This document shows positions 1 through 7,785 of a stretch of 64,000 nt of DNA, piece by piece (position 1 is the first letter of the stretch; every line of letters begins with the position of its first letter). Source of the stretch: Candidatus Heimdallarchaeota archaeon (GTDB lineage: Archaea > Asgardarchaeota > Heimdallarchaeia > Heimdallarchaeales > Heimdallarchaeaceae); the NCBI GenBank assembly GCA_021399345.1, contig JAAFKI010000051.1, positions 16,036 to 80,035 on the forward strand, in the 5' to 3' direction. The position numbers and the translations under genes were made by a program. Below the pieces are notes generated by a model. That model made no database searches and was not told where the DNA came from. It saw nothing but the letters and a program-made list of their open reading frames with translations.

Positions 1-760
1 AATCTTCTTTGTTTCTTCCAGGTTTTAACGTTAATCCTCCAGTTATAACAAAATCTGCTCTAGCTTCTTTTAATTGCTGAAAAAGCTCCATAAGATTTGT
101 CTTTGTATCTCCTATCCATGGAATTACAGGAGTTATATAACAACCTGCAGAAATTCCTTCTTCTCGAAATTTTTTGAGAGCTGAAAGCCTATCATTTGTT
201 GAACTCGCATTGGGTTCAAAAATAAGTTGCTCTTGTGGGTTAGAGAGAGTAATTGTAAAAGCGACCCTTGCAAATGTATCTAGATTGATTTTCTTTATCA
301 AATCAATATCTCGTAGGACTAGAGCATTCTTAGTTAATATTCTAACTGGGAAACCATAATCATAAGCTACTTGAAGAACTTTTCTTGTTATTTCTAATTC
401 TGCTTCAGCAGGTTGATAAACATCGCAAATATTGCCAAAAATATTAATGATGAATTTTGGATTACCACTTGGTATTTTTTTTCTATTTGATTGAGGTATG
501 AAATCCAAAAGGGTGTTTGTTTTTTCTCTATTGATTGGTAGAAATCCTTTGTTAATCAGATGTTCTTCAAGTAATTCAGGTGCATTAATCTTAGCTCTAA
601 TCTTATTACTATAATCATCATGCATGAAATACTCATCAGATTTTCCATCACAGTAAGAACAGTTGTGAAAGCATCCTTGATAAATATTCAAATGAATATG
701 GTGAGGACTTCTCTTAGATGTCCGAATTAGCGATTTTGCTTCATATTTCTCAATAATCAT
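1..760 (-). CDS. Radical SAM protein, SplB-like, 3' end outside window
   Basis: Reading the minus strand from an ATG at 760 gives an open frame of about 253 codons that runs off the left edge. Near residue 30 it has GCFHNCSYCDG, the CxxxCxxC motif that holds the 4Fe-4S cluster of radical SAM enzymes. This is followed by segments typical of the COG1533 spore-photoproduct-lyase-like family, such as the GNICDVYQPAE region and a PVRILTKN strand. Function cannot be fixed: members include DNA photoproduct lyases and many uncharacterised proteins. The C-terminal part is missing because of the window edge, not because the gene is visibly broken. Frame and motif are seen directly; the family call is from recognition. 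Confidence 0.8.
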   Translation of the reverse strand, partial: MIIEKYEAKSLIRTSKRSPHHIHLNIYQGCFHNCSYCDGKSDEYFMHDDYSNKIRAKINAPELLEEHLINKGFLPINREKTNTLLDFIPQSNRKKIPSGNPKFIINIFGNICDVYQPAEAELEITRKVLQVAYDYGFPVRILTKNALVLRDIDLIKKINLDTFARVAFTITLSNPQEQLIFEPNASSTNDRLSALKKFREEGISAGCYITPVIPWIGDTKTNLMELFQQLKEARADFVITGGLTLKPGRNKED

Positions 761-836
761 ACCAATCTTCCAGGAATTACTGAGAAAATAACCACATTTG
801 AATATTTAAAGGAGAAAATGAGGAAATTGGATAAAT

Positions 837-932
837 TCAGCTGCGTTTGAATTCTACTCTGAATCCACCTTTAGGATATTTCCAATCAACGCTACCATGA
901 GGACACACAATACGACAGATCCCGCACTCAAG
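837..932 (-). pseudogene. fixX 3'-end fragment, direct repeat of 3489-3584
   Basis: This 96-bp stretch matches the last 96 bp of intact fixX (3489-3584) without gaps, 79 of 96 bases by my count. Read on the minus strand it keeps the fixX frame through CRIVCPHGSVDWKYP to a TGA stop. It differs from FixX at 5 of 31 residues and retains the CxxCxxxCP iron-sulphur motif. Similarity stops abruptly at the stop codon on one side and at the CTCAAG on the other, and no start codon or rest of the gene is present. It lies on the far side of the membrane-protein and zinc-finger genes, so the two copies bracket that pair as direct repeats. It could be a displaced gene end left by an integration, or the remnant of a second fixX. 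Confidence 0.85.
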
Positions 933-960
933 TAATAATTTCAGAAAATCATTTAAAGAT

Positions 961-976
961 GAATATATATTATTAT
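961..976 (+). promoter_or_regulatory. TATA-rich promoter for the gene at 1002
   Basis: GAATATATATTATTAT lies 26-41 bases before the GTG start at 1002. Archaeal TATA boxes sit about 25 bases before the transcription start, so the message would be nearly leaderless. No clear ribosome-binding site is visible, which agrees. Confidence 0.45.
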
Positions 977-1001
977 ACAGTATTACTGGGTGTGAGATGT
1001 T

Positions 1002-2249
1002 GTGAGTGATAGTAATTTAATAAAGCTAATCAATCCTATATTGATTGCAAGAGTTCCACGCGAAGAATATACTGAGAATCTCACACTACAGAATGTACTT
1101 TCAGCAAAAAAAGACAATATGAACAAATTTTGGGATGAAAAGATAGCATTAATTATCACATTTATTGTTTCCATTGGATTCTTGATTCCTGCTGCGATTT
1201 ATGATATGGTGAGTGTTTTTAGATCAAGTGAAAATTATTCTCAAATTTTACTTCTACCTCTAAACACACAATTTAAGTTGTTTTTATATTTTTCATTTCA
1301 GTTTGGTATCATTCTGTTTATAGCTCTAATTTTCTATTCAGCATTAAGATATTACTTGATTCAGGTTAATTATAGTCCAACAAATTACAAGTACAACTGC
1401 ATAAAAAATGAGGATTTGCTATATATTCTACTCAATGAAGAAAATTGCTTAGATGAAATTATATTTTCAAAATGGAAAACTGCTGCTAATTTTGATGAGA
1501 ATCATCAAACTGAAGAAAATCTACATTCAGGTGAAAGAGAGTATTTTCTTTTCTTTGCTAAAGATTACTGGAACTGTCAATTTGCAATTCAGCCTGAATT
1601 TAAAGAAAAACTAAGTATGATTTGTATACCTTTCTTTTTAATGTCAACAATCATAATATTGGTACCTTATATTCAAAAGATCAAGGGTAACTATTCATTT
1701 ATAATAGTTCTAATAATTCCAGTTTTCGTTGTAATTGTCGTTCTTATATTATTATTAATTGAGAAAAAAATTAAGAAACCTTTAGGTTATATAGTCACAG
1801 TTCTAATTCTATTAGCTTTCATTGTAAATAATATAATGGTTGTTTTGTTTATTATATATACGAATATCTTTGCCTTTACAACCAATACTAAAAAACCTGG
1901 TTTTATAGCATCCTATTATAATATCTCTCTTTTTGCATTTTATTTCTATTCGTTTCTTGTCATATTAAGCGTTTTAGGTTCTCTAGTTGATAGGAAAAAA
2001 CAGATTCGCAGTTTTAAGCAACATTACAAAAAACAAATTATACGTATTGAAAAAACGGTTGCTCAAACAACTAATGATAATGGAGACTTAAATGGTAAAT
2101 TAATCTTATTTTATAAAAAACAGAGTGTTTTTGAGAAGGCTTCGATTCTCCCATTAAATTTTGGAAAATACATTGTAGGTTTTACAACATATCTAGGTTT
2201 TATAAGTCTTATTTCAGCTATTTTTACTTACATTCTGAATACACTTTGA
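1002..2249 (+). CDS. Multi-pass membrane protein of unknown function
   Basis: This 415-residue protein is not recognised. After about 45 polar residues there are two hydrophobic segments (about 46-70 and 88-118). A charged loop of about 80 residues follows, with conserved-looking acidic and aromatic residues. Four more helices lie at about 203-224, 231-254, 260-292 and 306-331, then a basic soluble stretch, then a last helix near 389-412, so about seven spans in all. The start is GTG, shortly after a TATA-like box. Together with the following zinc-finger gene it lies between two copies of the fixX 3' end, so the two may have arrived together. Nothing in the sequence assigns a transport or signalling role; an immunity or membrane-effector role would be speculation. 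Confidence 0.7.
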   Translation: MSDSNLIKLINPILIARVPREEYTENLTLQNVLSAKKDNMNKFWDEKIALIITFIVSIGFLIPAAIYDMVSVFRSSENYSQILLLPLNTQFKLFLYFSFQFGIILFIALIFYSALRYYLIQVNYSPTNYKYNCIKNEDLLYILLNEENCLDEIIFSKWKTAANFDENHQTEENLHSGEREYFLFFAKDYWNCQFAIQPEFKEKLSMICIPFFLMSTIIILVPYIQKIKGNYSFIIVLIIPVFVVIVVLILLLIEKKIKKPLGYIVTVLILLAFIVNNIMVVLFIIYTNIFAFTTNTKKPGFIASYYNISLFAFYFYSFLVILSVLGSLVDRKKQIRSFKQHYKKQIIRIEKTVAQTTNDNGDLNGKLILFYKKQSVFEKASILPLNFGKYIVGFTTYLGFISLISAIFTYILNTL

Positions 2250-2280
2250 ACCCATTCAAGTACAAAAATGATTTTTTAGC

Positions 2281-2288
2281 TTTAAATA
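2281..2288 (+). promoter_or_regulatory. TATA box for the zinc-finger nuclease-like gene
   Basis: TTTAAATA in the 85-bp gap after the membrane-protein gene is placed to start transcription near 2308-2312, ahead of the ATGs at 2335 and 2344. It suggests the second gene can be expressed independently of the first. Confidence 0.4.
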
Positions 2289-2334
2289 TGGAATACCGGT
2301 TATAGAATCAGGCGTTTTACTCAAAATAAATTGA

Positions 2335-3492
2335 ATGATCTTTATGGAAGAGAAACAAGAAAAACCATTTCAATGCGGAATATGTAAACGTAGATTTAAG
2401 CGTAAAGATTACCTAAAAAGGCATATGATGGTACATACCAAGGAGAAACCATTTCTTTGTGATACCTGTGGCAAAGCTTTTTCTCGAAAAACTTCTTTAA
2501 AAAATCACTTCAGAGTGCATACAGGAGAGAAACCTTTCATATGTAAAGAGTGTGGAAAGAAATTTTCAGATAAAGGTAATCTATCAAAACATCTGAGATT
2601 GCATACGGGAGAGAAACCATATATATGCCATTTTTGTAATAAGGAATTTTCGAGATCTCATCATTTACAGTCTCATCTTAGAATTCATACTAATGAAAAA
2701 CCATTTAGTTGTACATATTGTGACAAGTCATTTTCTAGAGAATTTATTCTGAAAAACCATTTGAAAATACATACAAACCAAAAACCATATGAATGTAATT
2801 TTTGTGAGAAAAAATTTCGTCAACTAGCTCATTTAGAAAGTCACCTTCGGATACATACTGGTGAGAAACCTTACTATTGTTCTGAATGTGGTAAGTCATT
2901 CAGAACCTCATCCTCCCTTATTAGCCATAAAAGAACTCATTCTGGAGAAAAACCATACAAGTGTACAAGATGTGGAAAGGAATTTTCGAGATTATTTACC
3001 TTAAAATATCATATCAAAAATAATTCGTGTTGGTATAACAAAAAATCGTCTATTCAATGGGAAAATTTGTGCAAAGATATAGCAGAAATTCTCTTTGAAG
3101 AAAAAAAATGGAAATGGAAACCTAAAATTCTTACCCCAGAATTGGTTAATAGAAAGTGGATAATTCCTGAAATCTTAGTATTCTCACAAAATGACAAAAA
3201 GGAGCTAATTGATGCAAAAAGATCCATTGATTCTATAAGAAAAAAAGATTTAGATGTATATCCATTGTATGCTGATATTATACATTTCTGGTGTTTAGTT
3301 CCAACAAAAAGGAGAATTCAATCTAGTAATGTTAAAGTGTTAGATTCAGATGATATAATTGGTCTTCTAAAAAAGAAAGTATCTGAACAGAATTCTGAGA
3401 GAATAGACAAAATAATTTCACAAATTGAAATGTTGAAAAAAGGAATGATTATTAAAGATCAGACAATTTTGTCTGACTTCAACGAAAACTAA
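2335..3492 (+). CDS. Eight-finger C2H2 protein with PD-(D/E)xK-like C-terminal domain
   Basis: This 385-residue protein begins with eight zinc fingers at a strict 28-residue period: C14-C17-H30-H34, then 42, 70, 98, 126, 154, 182 and 210. Fingers are joined by TGEKP, TKEKP, TNEKP, TNQKP or SGEKP linkers. The eighth finger is a variant ending H226-x5-C232. Recognition helices all differ (RKDYLKR, RKTSLKN, DKGNLSK, RSHHLQS, REFILKN, QLAHLES, TSSSLIS, RLFTLKY), which suggests a specific site of roughly 24 bp. Residues about 240-345 form a separate alpha/beta domain with WIIPEILVF (P278, E279) and LIDAKRS (D293, K295), the layout of a PD-(D/E)xK nuclease core. A short coiled-coil-like tail follows. 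Tandem TGEKP-linked arrays are a eukaryotic hallmark and very rare in prokaryotes. The gene ends in a 4-nt stop overlap with fixX. The start may instead be the ATG at 2344. The nuclease call is inferred from motif spacing only. Confidence 0.85.
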   Translation: MIFMEEKQEKPFQCGICKRRFKRKDYLKRHMMVHTKEKPFLCDTCGKAFSRKTSLKNHFRVHTGEKPFICKECGKKFSDKGNLSKHLRLHTGEKPYICHFCNKEFSRSHHLQSHLRIHTNEKPFSCTYCDKSFSREFILKNHLKIHTNQKPYECNFCEKKFRQLAHLESHLRIHTGEKPYYCSECGKSFRTSSSLISHKRTHSGEKPYKCTRCGKEFSRLFTLKYHIKNNSCWYNKKSSIQWENLCKDIAEILFEEKKWKWKPKILTPELVNRKWIIPEILVFSQNDKKELIDAKRSIDSIRKKDLDVYPLYADIIHFWCLVPTKRRIQSSNVKVLDSDDIIGLLKKKVSEQNSERIDKIISQIEMLKKGMIIKDQTILSDFNEN

Positions 3493-3800
3493 CTATGTTT
3501 AAATTCTACTCCAAATCCACCTTTAGGATATTTCCAGTCAACGCTACCATGAGGACAAATAATGCGACATGTGGCACACTCAAGACACGCAACATAATCG
3601 AAGACAACGGGTCCTTCTGCTTCCTCTTCTTCTGTAAATTTGTAGCAATCTGCTGGGCATCCATATACACAATCATAAGTTGTACACTTTGCCTTACAGA
3701 TTTCTGGATTTATCTCAATATGTGCATAATTTTGATCGGTTGTGATTTTTGTTAAATCTAGTTTTTCCTCTAGTGTTTTGGGTTTGTTTGATTTGCTCAT
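3489..3800 (-). CDS. fixX: FixX ferredoxin-like subunit
   Basis: This 103-residue ferredoxin-like protein of the FixX/ETF-QO C-terminal family carries electrons for the FixABCX complex. The motif CLECATCRIICP binds a 4Fe-4S cluster. The first Cys-rich region (CKAKCTTYDCVYGCPADCY) resembles the second, degenerate ferredoxin half seen in the family. The ATG overlaps the end of fixC by 4 bases, so the two are translationally coupled; in ETF-quinone oxidoreductase they form one chain. It is the last gene of the etfB-etfA-x-fixC-fixX run. Its last 96 bases are duplicated at 837-932, and its TAG stop overlaps the TAA of the zinc-finger gene on the other strand. Confidence 0.93.
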   Translation of the reverse strand: MSKSNKPKTLEEKLDLTKITTDQNYAHIEINPEICKAKCTTYDCVYGCPADCYKFTEEEEAEGPVVFDYVACLECATCRIICPHGSVDWKYPKGGFGVEFKHS

Positions 3801-5092
3801 AATGATCTCACCGCTCCTATTAAAAGTTTAATTAATCCAAATAATTTACCTTTTTTGAAAACATATCCTATGGCTGATGTAACTATTCTCTTTCTAGGAT
3901 ATCCGTTATTTCGTAATAGTTTTTCGAACAATCCTGTCAATAAATCAGGAACATAAGTAAACATCATTTTATTTTCTAGAAAGTGTGAAGCTCTTTTGAA
4001 TGTTTTAAGGTCTTTGTAAGCGAAGCTCTCTTTAAGTTTCTTCTTGTATAGTTTGGTTTGTTTTTTAGTATAATCGTTTGTTTGTAATATTTCTATAGCA
4101 GCTTCACCAGCTACTTTGCCTGATTCTAAGGCGAAATTTATCCCTTCAATGTATAATCCTGCATTCAGAACCATACCAGCTGCATCACCGACGACTAAAA
4201 CACCATTACCATATAATTTTGGCATGTGCTTGAAACCACCCTCTGGAATGATGTGAGCAGAATATTCTATCATTTCAGCATCTTTCAGCAGTTTTTTGAC
4301 ATAAGAATGCTCTTTGAACTCCTCAAAAACTTCAGGTGCTTTCAGCTTTTTCTTAGTTAAAACATCCATATTAAGGATGAGCCCAAAAGAAACTGTTTCC
4401 TGATTTGTATAGTAGAATCCTCCACCAGGAATACCTTTTGAATACCCTAAAATTTCGTTGTTCATACCTTCGTTATCATCTAAATGAAATCGCTCTTCAA
4501 TTTTTTTCTTAGGTAATTTATAGGTCTCTTTCATACCAAGAGCAAAATGACGAGGTTTTGGTTTTTTAGCTAGTTTTGCTTTCTCAACTAGCATGGTATT
4601 TGCACCTTCTGCAATAATTACTAGCTTTGCTTTGAGAACTTCCTCACCTGATTTTACACCAACAATTTGTTTATCATTCCACACTAAGTCTTCTACCATT
4701 GTATCTGGTAATATCATAGCTCCAGCTTCTTCTGCTTTGTCTGCTAACCATCGGTCAAACTTAGGTCTTATAACTGTCACACCATTGTATGGAACTTGAT
4801 TGAAATTCCTTAGATCTGCATCAATTGTAACACTTTTAGACTCAGAAAGTAGAGTTATTTTTTTGGTTGTAAGATATCTTTCAAATGAATTCTCATCCTC
4901 CCAGTAATTTGGGACTAATTCATTCAGAATGGGACCATATAAAGCTGCACCACTAACATTTTTTGCACCAGAATATTGTCCTCTTTCTAAAACAACAGTT
5001 TCGATACCAGCTTTAGCAAGTGTTAAAGCTGCTGAAATACCAGCAGGTCCAGCACCAACAATAGCCACATCAAAATCAAATTCTTCTGACAT
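3797..5092 (-). CDS. fixC: FixC-type FAD electron-transfer oxidoreductase
   Basis: This 431-residue flavoprotein of the FixC/ETF-quinone oxidoreductase family accepts electrons from EtfAB and passes them through FixX, probably to a membrane quinone. The N-terminal Rossmann motif VGAGPAGISAA binds FAD. GAKNVSGAALYGP and the VVGDAAGMVLNAGLYIEG segment are characteristic of the family. No ferredoxin domain is present at the C-terminus; that role is supplied by fixX, which overlaps by 4 bases. The last 20 or so residues (KKGKLFGLIKLLIGAVRSL) are amphipathic or hydrophobic and could help membrane attachment. In complexes of this type the set can bifurcate NADH electrons to ferredoxin and quinone; whether it does so here is inference. 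Confidence 0.92.
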   Translation of the reverse strand: MSEEFDFDVAIVGAGPAGISAALTLAKAGIETVVLERGQYSGAKNVSGAALYGPILNELVPNYWEDENSFERYLTTKKITLLSESKSVTIDADLRNFNQVPYNGVTVIRPKFDRWLADKAEEAGAMILPDTMVEDLVWNDKQIVGVKSGEEVLKAKLVIIAEGANTMLVEKAKLAKKPKPRHFALGMKETYKLPKKKIEERFHLDDNEGMNNEILGYSKGIPGGGFYYTNQETVSFGLILNMDVLTKKKLKAPEVFEEFKEHSYVKKLLKDAEMIEYSAHIIPEGGFKHMPKLYGNGVLVVGDAAGMVLNAGLYIEGINFALESGKVAGEAAIEILQTNDYTKKQTKLYKKKLKESFAYKDLKTFKRASHFLENKMMFTYVPDLLTGLFEKLLRNNGYPRKRIVTSAIGYVFKKGKLFGLIKLLIGAVRSL

Positions 5093-5147
5093 TATAATTT
5101 GATTTCTAAGTATTTATTTATAAACTCTGTTACTTGTCAAATTCGTA

Positions 5148-5846
5148 TTATTCAGACGAGTTTAAGCCATATCCCCAATTTCCATTTTCATCATAATTGA
5201 AGGATTTGAACATACCACAAGCATTCCAAATATCATCAAACCAAGTTTGAATTAAACGGGGAACATCCTCTGTTTTTGCATAATCTTCAATGTAAATCTC
5301 ATCTAGTTTTATTACATCTTCTTGTATAGGTGTTGGAATGGCTCCCAGTATTTCTTTATTCAATTTCATTAAATATCCTTCAACACCAATAAGAGAAAGA
5401 TACATACTAAAAGGAGGTTTGACATTTATTCGTTTGAAAACTTCTACATAATCTGGAATTGCTGTAATTACTTCCTTCTCAAAATCTATACTAGGGATTT
5501 CTTTTTTCTCAACAATTGGTTTGAGTAGACTCCCTTCTACAGCTTCTATAATCCCTCTTCGATATAAATGAGCATAAGATCTTGCTCCTCCTGATAAATC
5601 AGTGGTATATGTAAGAAAACCATCGAATGTGTGGCTCATTTCCATCCCTATATATCTGATAGGTTTCAGATACTTTGGATTTCGCGAGATAATTTCAATA
5701 TTGTAGTTTTTATCGATAGTTGAAGATTCTTCGGCGATAAGATGTAATACTATCTTTGCTGTTTCAGGAATTTTAATAGGAGCTCTATTGTTTTTCAGTT
5801 CATTTATTCGTTCATTTCTGAAAAAGCCTTTCACGATAATAACCAC
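5148..5846 (-). CDS. Unknown protein resembling the C-terminal part of AlbA_2-type proteins
   Basis: A 232-residue soluble protein lies between etfA and fixC. Its opening region, GFFRNERINELKNNRAP followed by PETAKIVLHLIAEES, resembles the part just after the Schlafen-AlbA_2 domain in some bacterial and archaeal putative ATP-binding or regulatory proteins. The AlbA_2 domain itself is absent. The rest has no motif I can name. It starts with GTG (GTG-GTT-ATT). The gaps to etfA (40 bp) and fixC (55 bp) are small enough for one transcript, but the gene is not a standard fix component, so it may be a later insertion. Function is unknown and the family link is weak. Confidence 0.65.
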   Translation of the reverse strand: MVIIVKGFFRNERINELKNNRAPIKIPETAKIVLHLIAEESSTIDKNYNIEIISRNPKYLKPIRYIGMEMSHTFDGFLTYTTDLSGGARSYAHLYRRGIIEAVEGSLLKPIVEKKEIPSIDFEKEVITAIPDYVEVFKRINVKPPFSMYLSLIGVEGYLMKLNKEILGAIPTPIQEDVIKLDEIYIEDYAKTEDVPRLIQTWFDDIWNACGMFKSFNYDENGNWGYGLNSSE

Positions 5847-5886
5847 CCGATTTTTTATTTAAAGTTTGTTTAAAAAGAAAAAAGGA

Positions 5887-6849
5887 TTATCCTTGAAGCT
5901 TTTGCTTAAGGATTGGAAGGATTACATGAAGATCTCCAATAATACCATAATCAGCAAAGTTAAAGATTGCAGCTCCTTCATCAGTGTTTATAGCTATCAG
6001 AGTTTTTGCTTTGATTCCACTCACGTGTTGTGGGGCTCCACTTATGCCTGCAGCAATATAAAGGTCTGGTGAAACTGATTGTCCTGTTTGTCCAATCTCA
6101 TATGTTTCTTCAATCCAATGAACATCTGTACACGCTCGAGTAGCTTCTATTTCACCACCCAAAATATCAGCAAGTTCTCTAATAATTTGGAATTGTTCTT
6201 TTCCACCAACTCCTCTTCCACCTGCAACTATAATTTTTGCGTCTTTCAAATTAACAGTTCTTTCAGCTTTCTTGATTTCTATATGTTTTACAAGCATATC
6301 TTCTTCACTAAAAGTAACATCAAAAGATTCAACATTTGGTGAACCGCCATCTGGATTTTCATTCACAAAGAATGCGCCTGCTCTAGAAGTTGCGAACTTA
6401 ATAGCACCTTCAATTCTAGTCACTTTCATTGCTTGATCATCTCTAACTGGTGTATGGAAGTGTAGATCATCACCAACTATTGAAATATCATTGATTCGTT
6501 GAGCACATGAAACTCCATGATGAACTGCAAGTCTTGGAATTAAATCCTCTCCATATACTGTTCCTGCAGCAATAACTAACTTAGGTTCAGTTTTTTCAAT
6601 AACCTCTAGCATTGCTTTAACATAAGGTCTACTGAGATAGACTTCTAGTTCAGGAGCTTTTACAGATACAACTCTTGAAGCACCATGCTTTCCAAGTTCA
6701 GTTATCCATTCATCTTTAATCTGATGACCGAATAAAGCAACTATAATTTCACTGATTCCAGAAATCTCTGTTAATTTGTTTAAGACTCCAAGAGTGTTTT
6801 CCTCGATAATATCTTCTCTAATTTGACCAAAAACTAATGTTTTCACCAT
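5887..6849 (-). CDS. etfA: Electron transfer flavoprotein alpha subunit
   Basis: EtfA/FixB, about 320 residues. The C-terminal FAD domain is clear: GGRGVGGKEQF, then DLYIAAGISGAPQHVSG and INTDEGAAIFNFADYGIIGD, the family signature for binding the AMP and flavin parts of FAD. The N-terminal half is the ETF alpha/beta fold that packs against EtfB. The frame also has a GTG at 6855, but the ATG at 6849, two bases after the etfB stop, is the better start. It partners EtfB (immediately upstream) and hands electrons to FixC. It is very likely co-transcribed from the promoter before etfB. Confidence 0.93.
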   Translation of the reverse strand: MVKTLVFGQIREDIIEENTLGVLNKLTEISGISEIIVALFGHQIKDEWITELGKHGASRVVSVKAPELEVYLSRPYVKAMLEVIEKTEPKLVIAAGTVYGEDLIPRLAVHHGVSCAQRINDISIVGDDLHFHTPVRDDQAMKVTRIEGAIKFATSRAGAFFVNENPDGGSPNVESFDVTFSEEDMLVKHIEIKKAERTVNLKDAKIIVAGGRGVGGKEQFQIIRELADILGGEIEATRACTDVHWIEETYEIGQTGQSVSPDLYIAAGISGAPQHVSGIKAKTLIAINTDEGAAIFNFADYGIIGDLHVILPILKQKLQG

Positions 6850-6851
6850 AA

Positions 6852-7652
6852 TCACGCTCCTAGTTTTACCTCATCTTCTTTCAGTTTCGCTAGAAGATTT
6901 TCAACTTTTTCCTCAGGTTCACCTTCTTTGATTATGTAACTTTCTTTCTCAATAACAATATTAGAGAATGAAACTTCAATTAAAGAAGCTGCTTCTTTTC
7001 CAACAACACTTGAACTAAGCCCTAAATCAGCAGCAGTCCATTTTGGAATTTCTGCTCTTTTAGCTGTTAGAATTCCTCTCATGGATGTATATCTTGGAGT
7101 AAAATATTGACTATCACTGCAACTAATCACTCCTTTATTAGGCATAGCGACAATCTTTCTACCACCTTCTAGAACATGTCCAACTTTATAACCTGAGTCT
7201 ATAACTTCAATTTCTTCAGCATAGAGAACACTTGGTAAACCAAGTTTCTCAGATAACATAGCTCCAATTGCATAGGAACCAGTTGATTGTTCTTCAACTC
7301 CTAGAAAGACTAAATCAAATTCTCCTATTTTTCCTAAAGCTTCAACATATACTTTAGCTAACAGAAGAGGGTCATCTGTGTAGATGGTTTCATCTGCTAT
7401 CTCAATAGCATCAGTACAACCCATTGCTATTGCTTCTCTCAAAGCTTTGTTGGGTTTTAAACCTCTCACACACACAGCTGTAACTTCTGCTCCAAGCTGA
7501 TCTTTAAGCTTTAGAGCTCCTTCCAGAGCGTTTTTACTTGAAGGGTTAATGACTAAATCATCTTCACTAACGCGTGTGGAATCAAAATAATCCACTCCTT
7601 GAAGCTTGACCTGTGTGCTTACTATTTGTTCTATAAACACAATAATCTTCAT
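6852..7652 (-). CDS. etfB: Electron transfer flavoprotein beta subunit
   Basis: EtfB/FixA, about 266 residues and first gene of the electron-transfer operon. MKIIVFIEQI at the start, the INPSSKNALEGALKLKD region (VINPSSK here), AMGCTDAIEIAD and the GSYAIGAMLSEKLGLP segment are typical. The beta subunit holds AMP or, in bifurcating complexes, a second FAD and the NADH site. The ATG at 7652 is preferred over one 12 bases further upstream because the ETF-beta fold begins there. The divergent M42 peptidase gene starts at 7786, so 7653-7785 probably holds promoters for both directions. Confidence 0.92.
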   Translation of the reverse strand: MKIIVFIEQIVSTQVKLQGVDYFDSTRVSEDDLVINPSSKNALEGALKLKDQLGAEVTAVCVRGLKPNKALREAIAMGCTDAIEIADETIYTDDPLLLAKVYVEALGKIGEFDLVFLGVEEQSTGSYAIGAMLSEKLGLPSVLYAEEIEVIDSGYKVGHVLEGGRKIVAMPNKGVISCSDSQYFTPRYTSMRGILTAKRAEIPKWTAADLGLSSSVVGKEAASLIEVSFSNIVIEKESYIIKEGEPEEKVENLLAKLKEDEVKLGA

Positions 7653-7785
7653 AATATTCAACAAAACTGAATAAAGATGTTAAATAAATATTACTACATA
7701 TCAAATATTCGTAGATGGGGAAAAAAGATTTATTTCAAAGAGAAAATCTTAAGAAAATGTAAAACCTCAATAAATTTGAGATATC

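Noticed and set aside
983..1174. Minus-strand frame opposite the membrane-protein gene
   Set aside because: It is a shadow of the real gene, without motifs or a promoter.
2335..3492. Eukaryotic contamination as the source of the zinc-finger gene
   Set aside because: The gene is intronless, has the same A+T-rich composition as its neighbours, and shares its stop codon region with an archaeal fixX, with a fixX fragment on the other side.
837..3584. Tyrosine or serine recombinase in the repeat-bounded segment
   Set aside because: Neither of the two genes has recombinase motifs, and no other frame of useful length exists there.
3489..3800. A predicted zinc-finger target within fixX
   Set aside because: A rough triplet-code reading of the eight helices gave no in-phase match in the fixX 3' end, and the code is too uncertain for unaided prediction.
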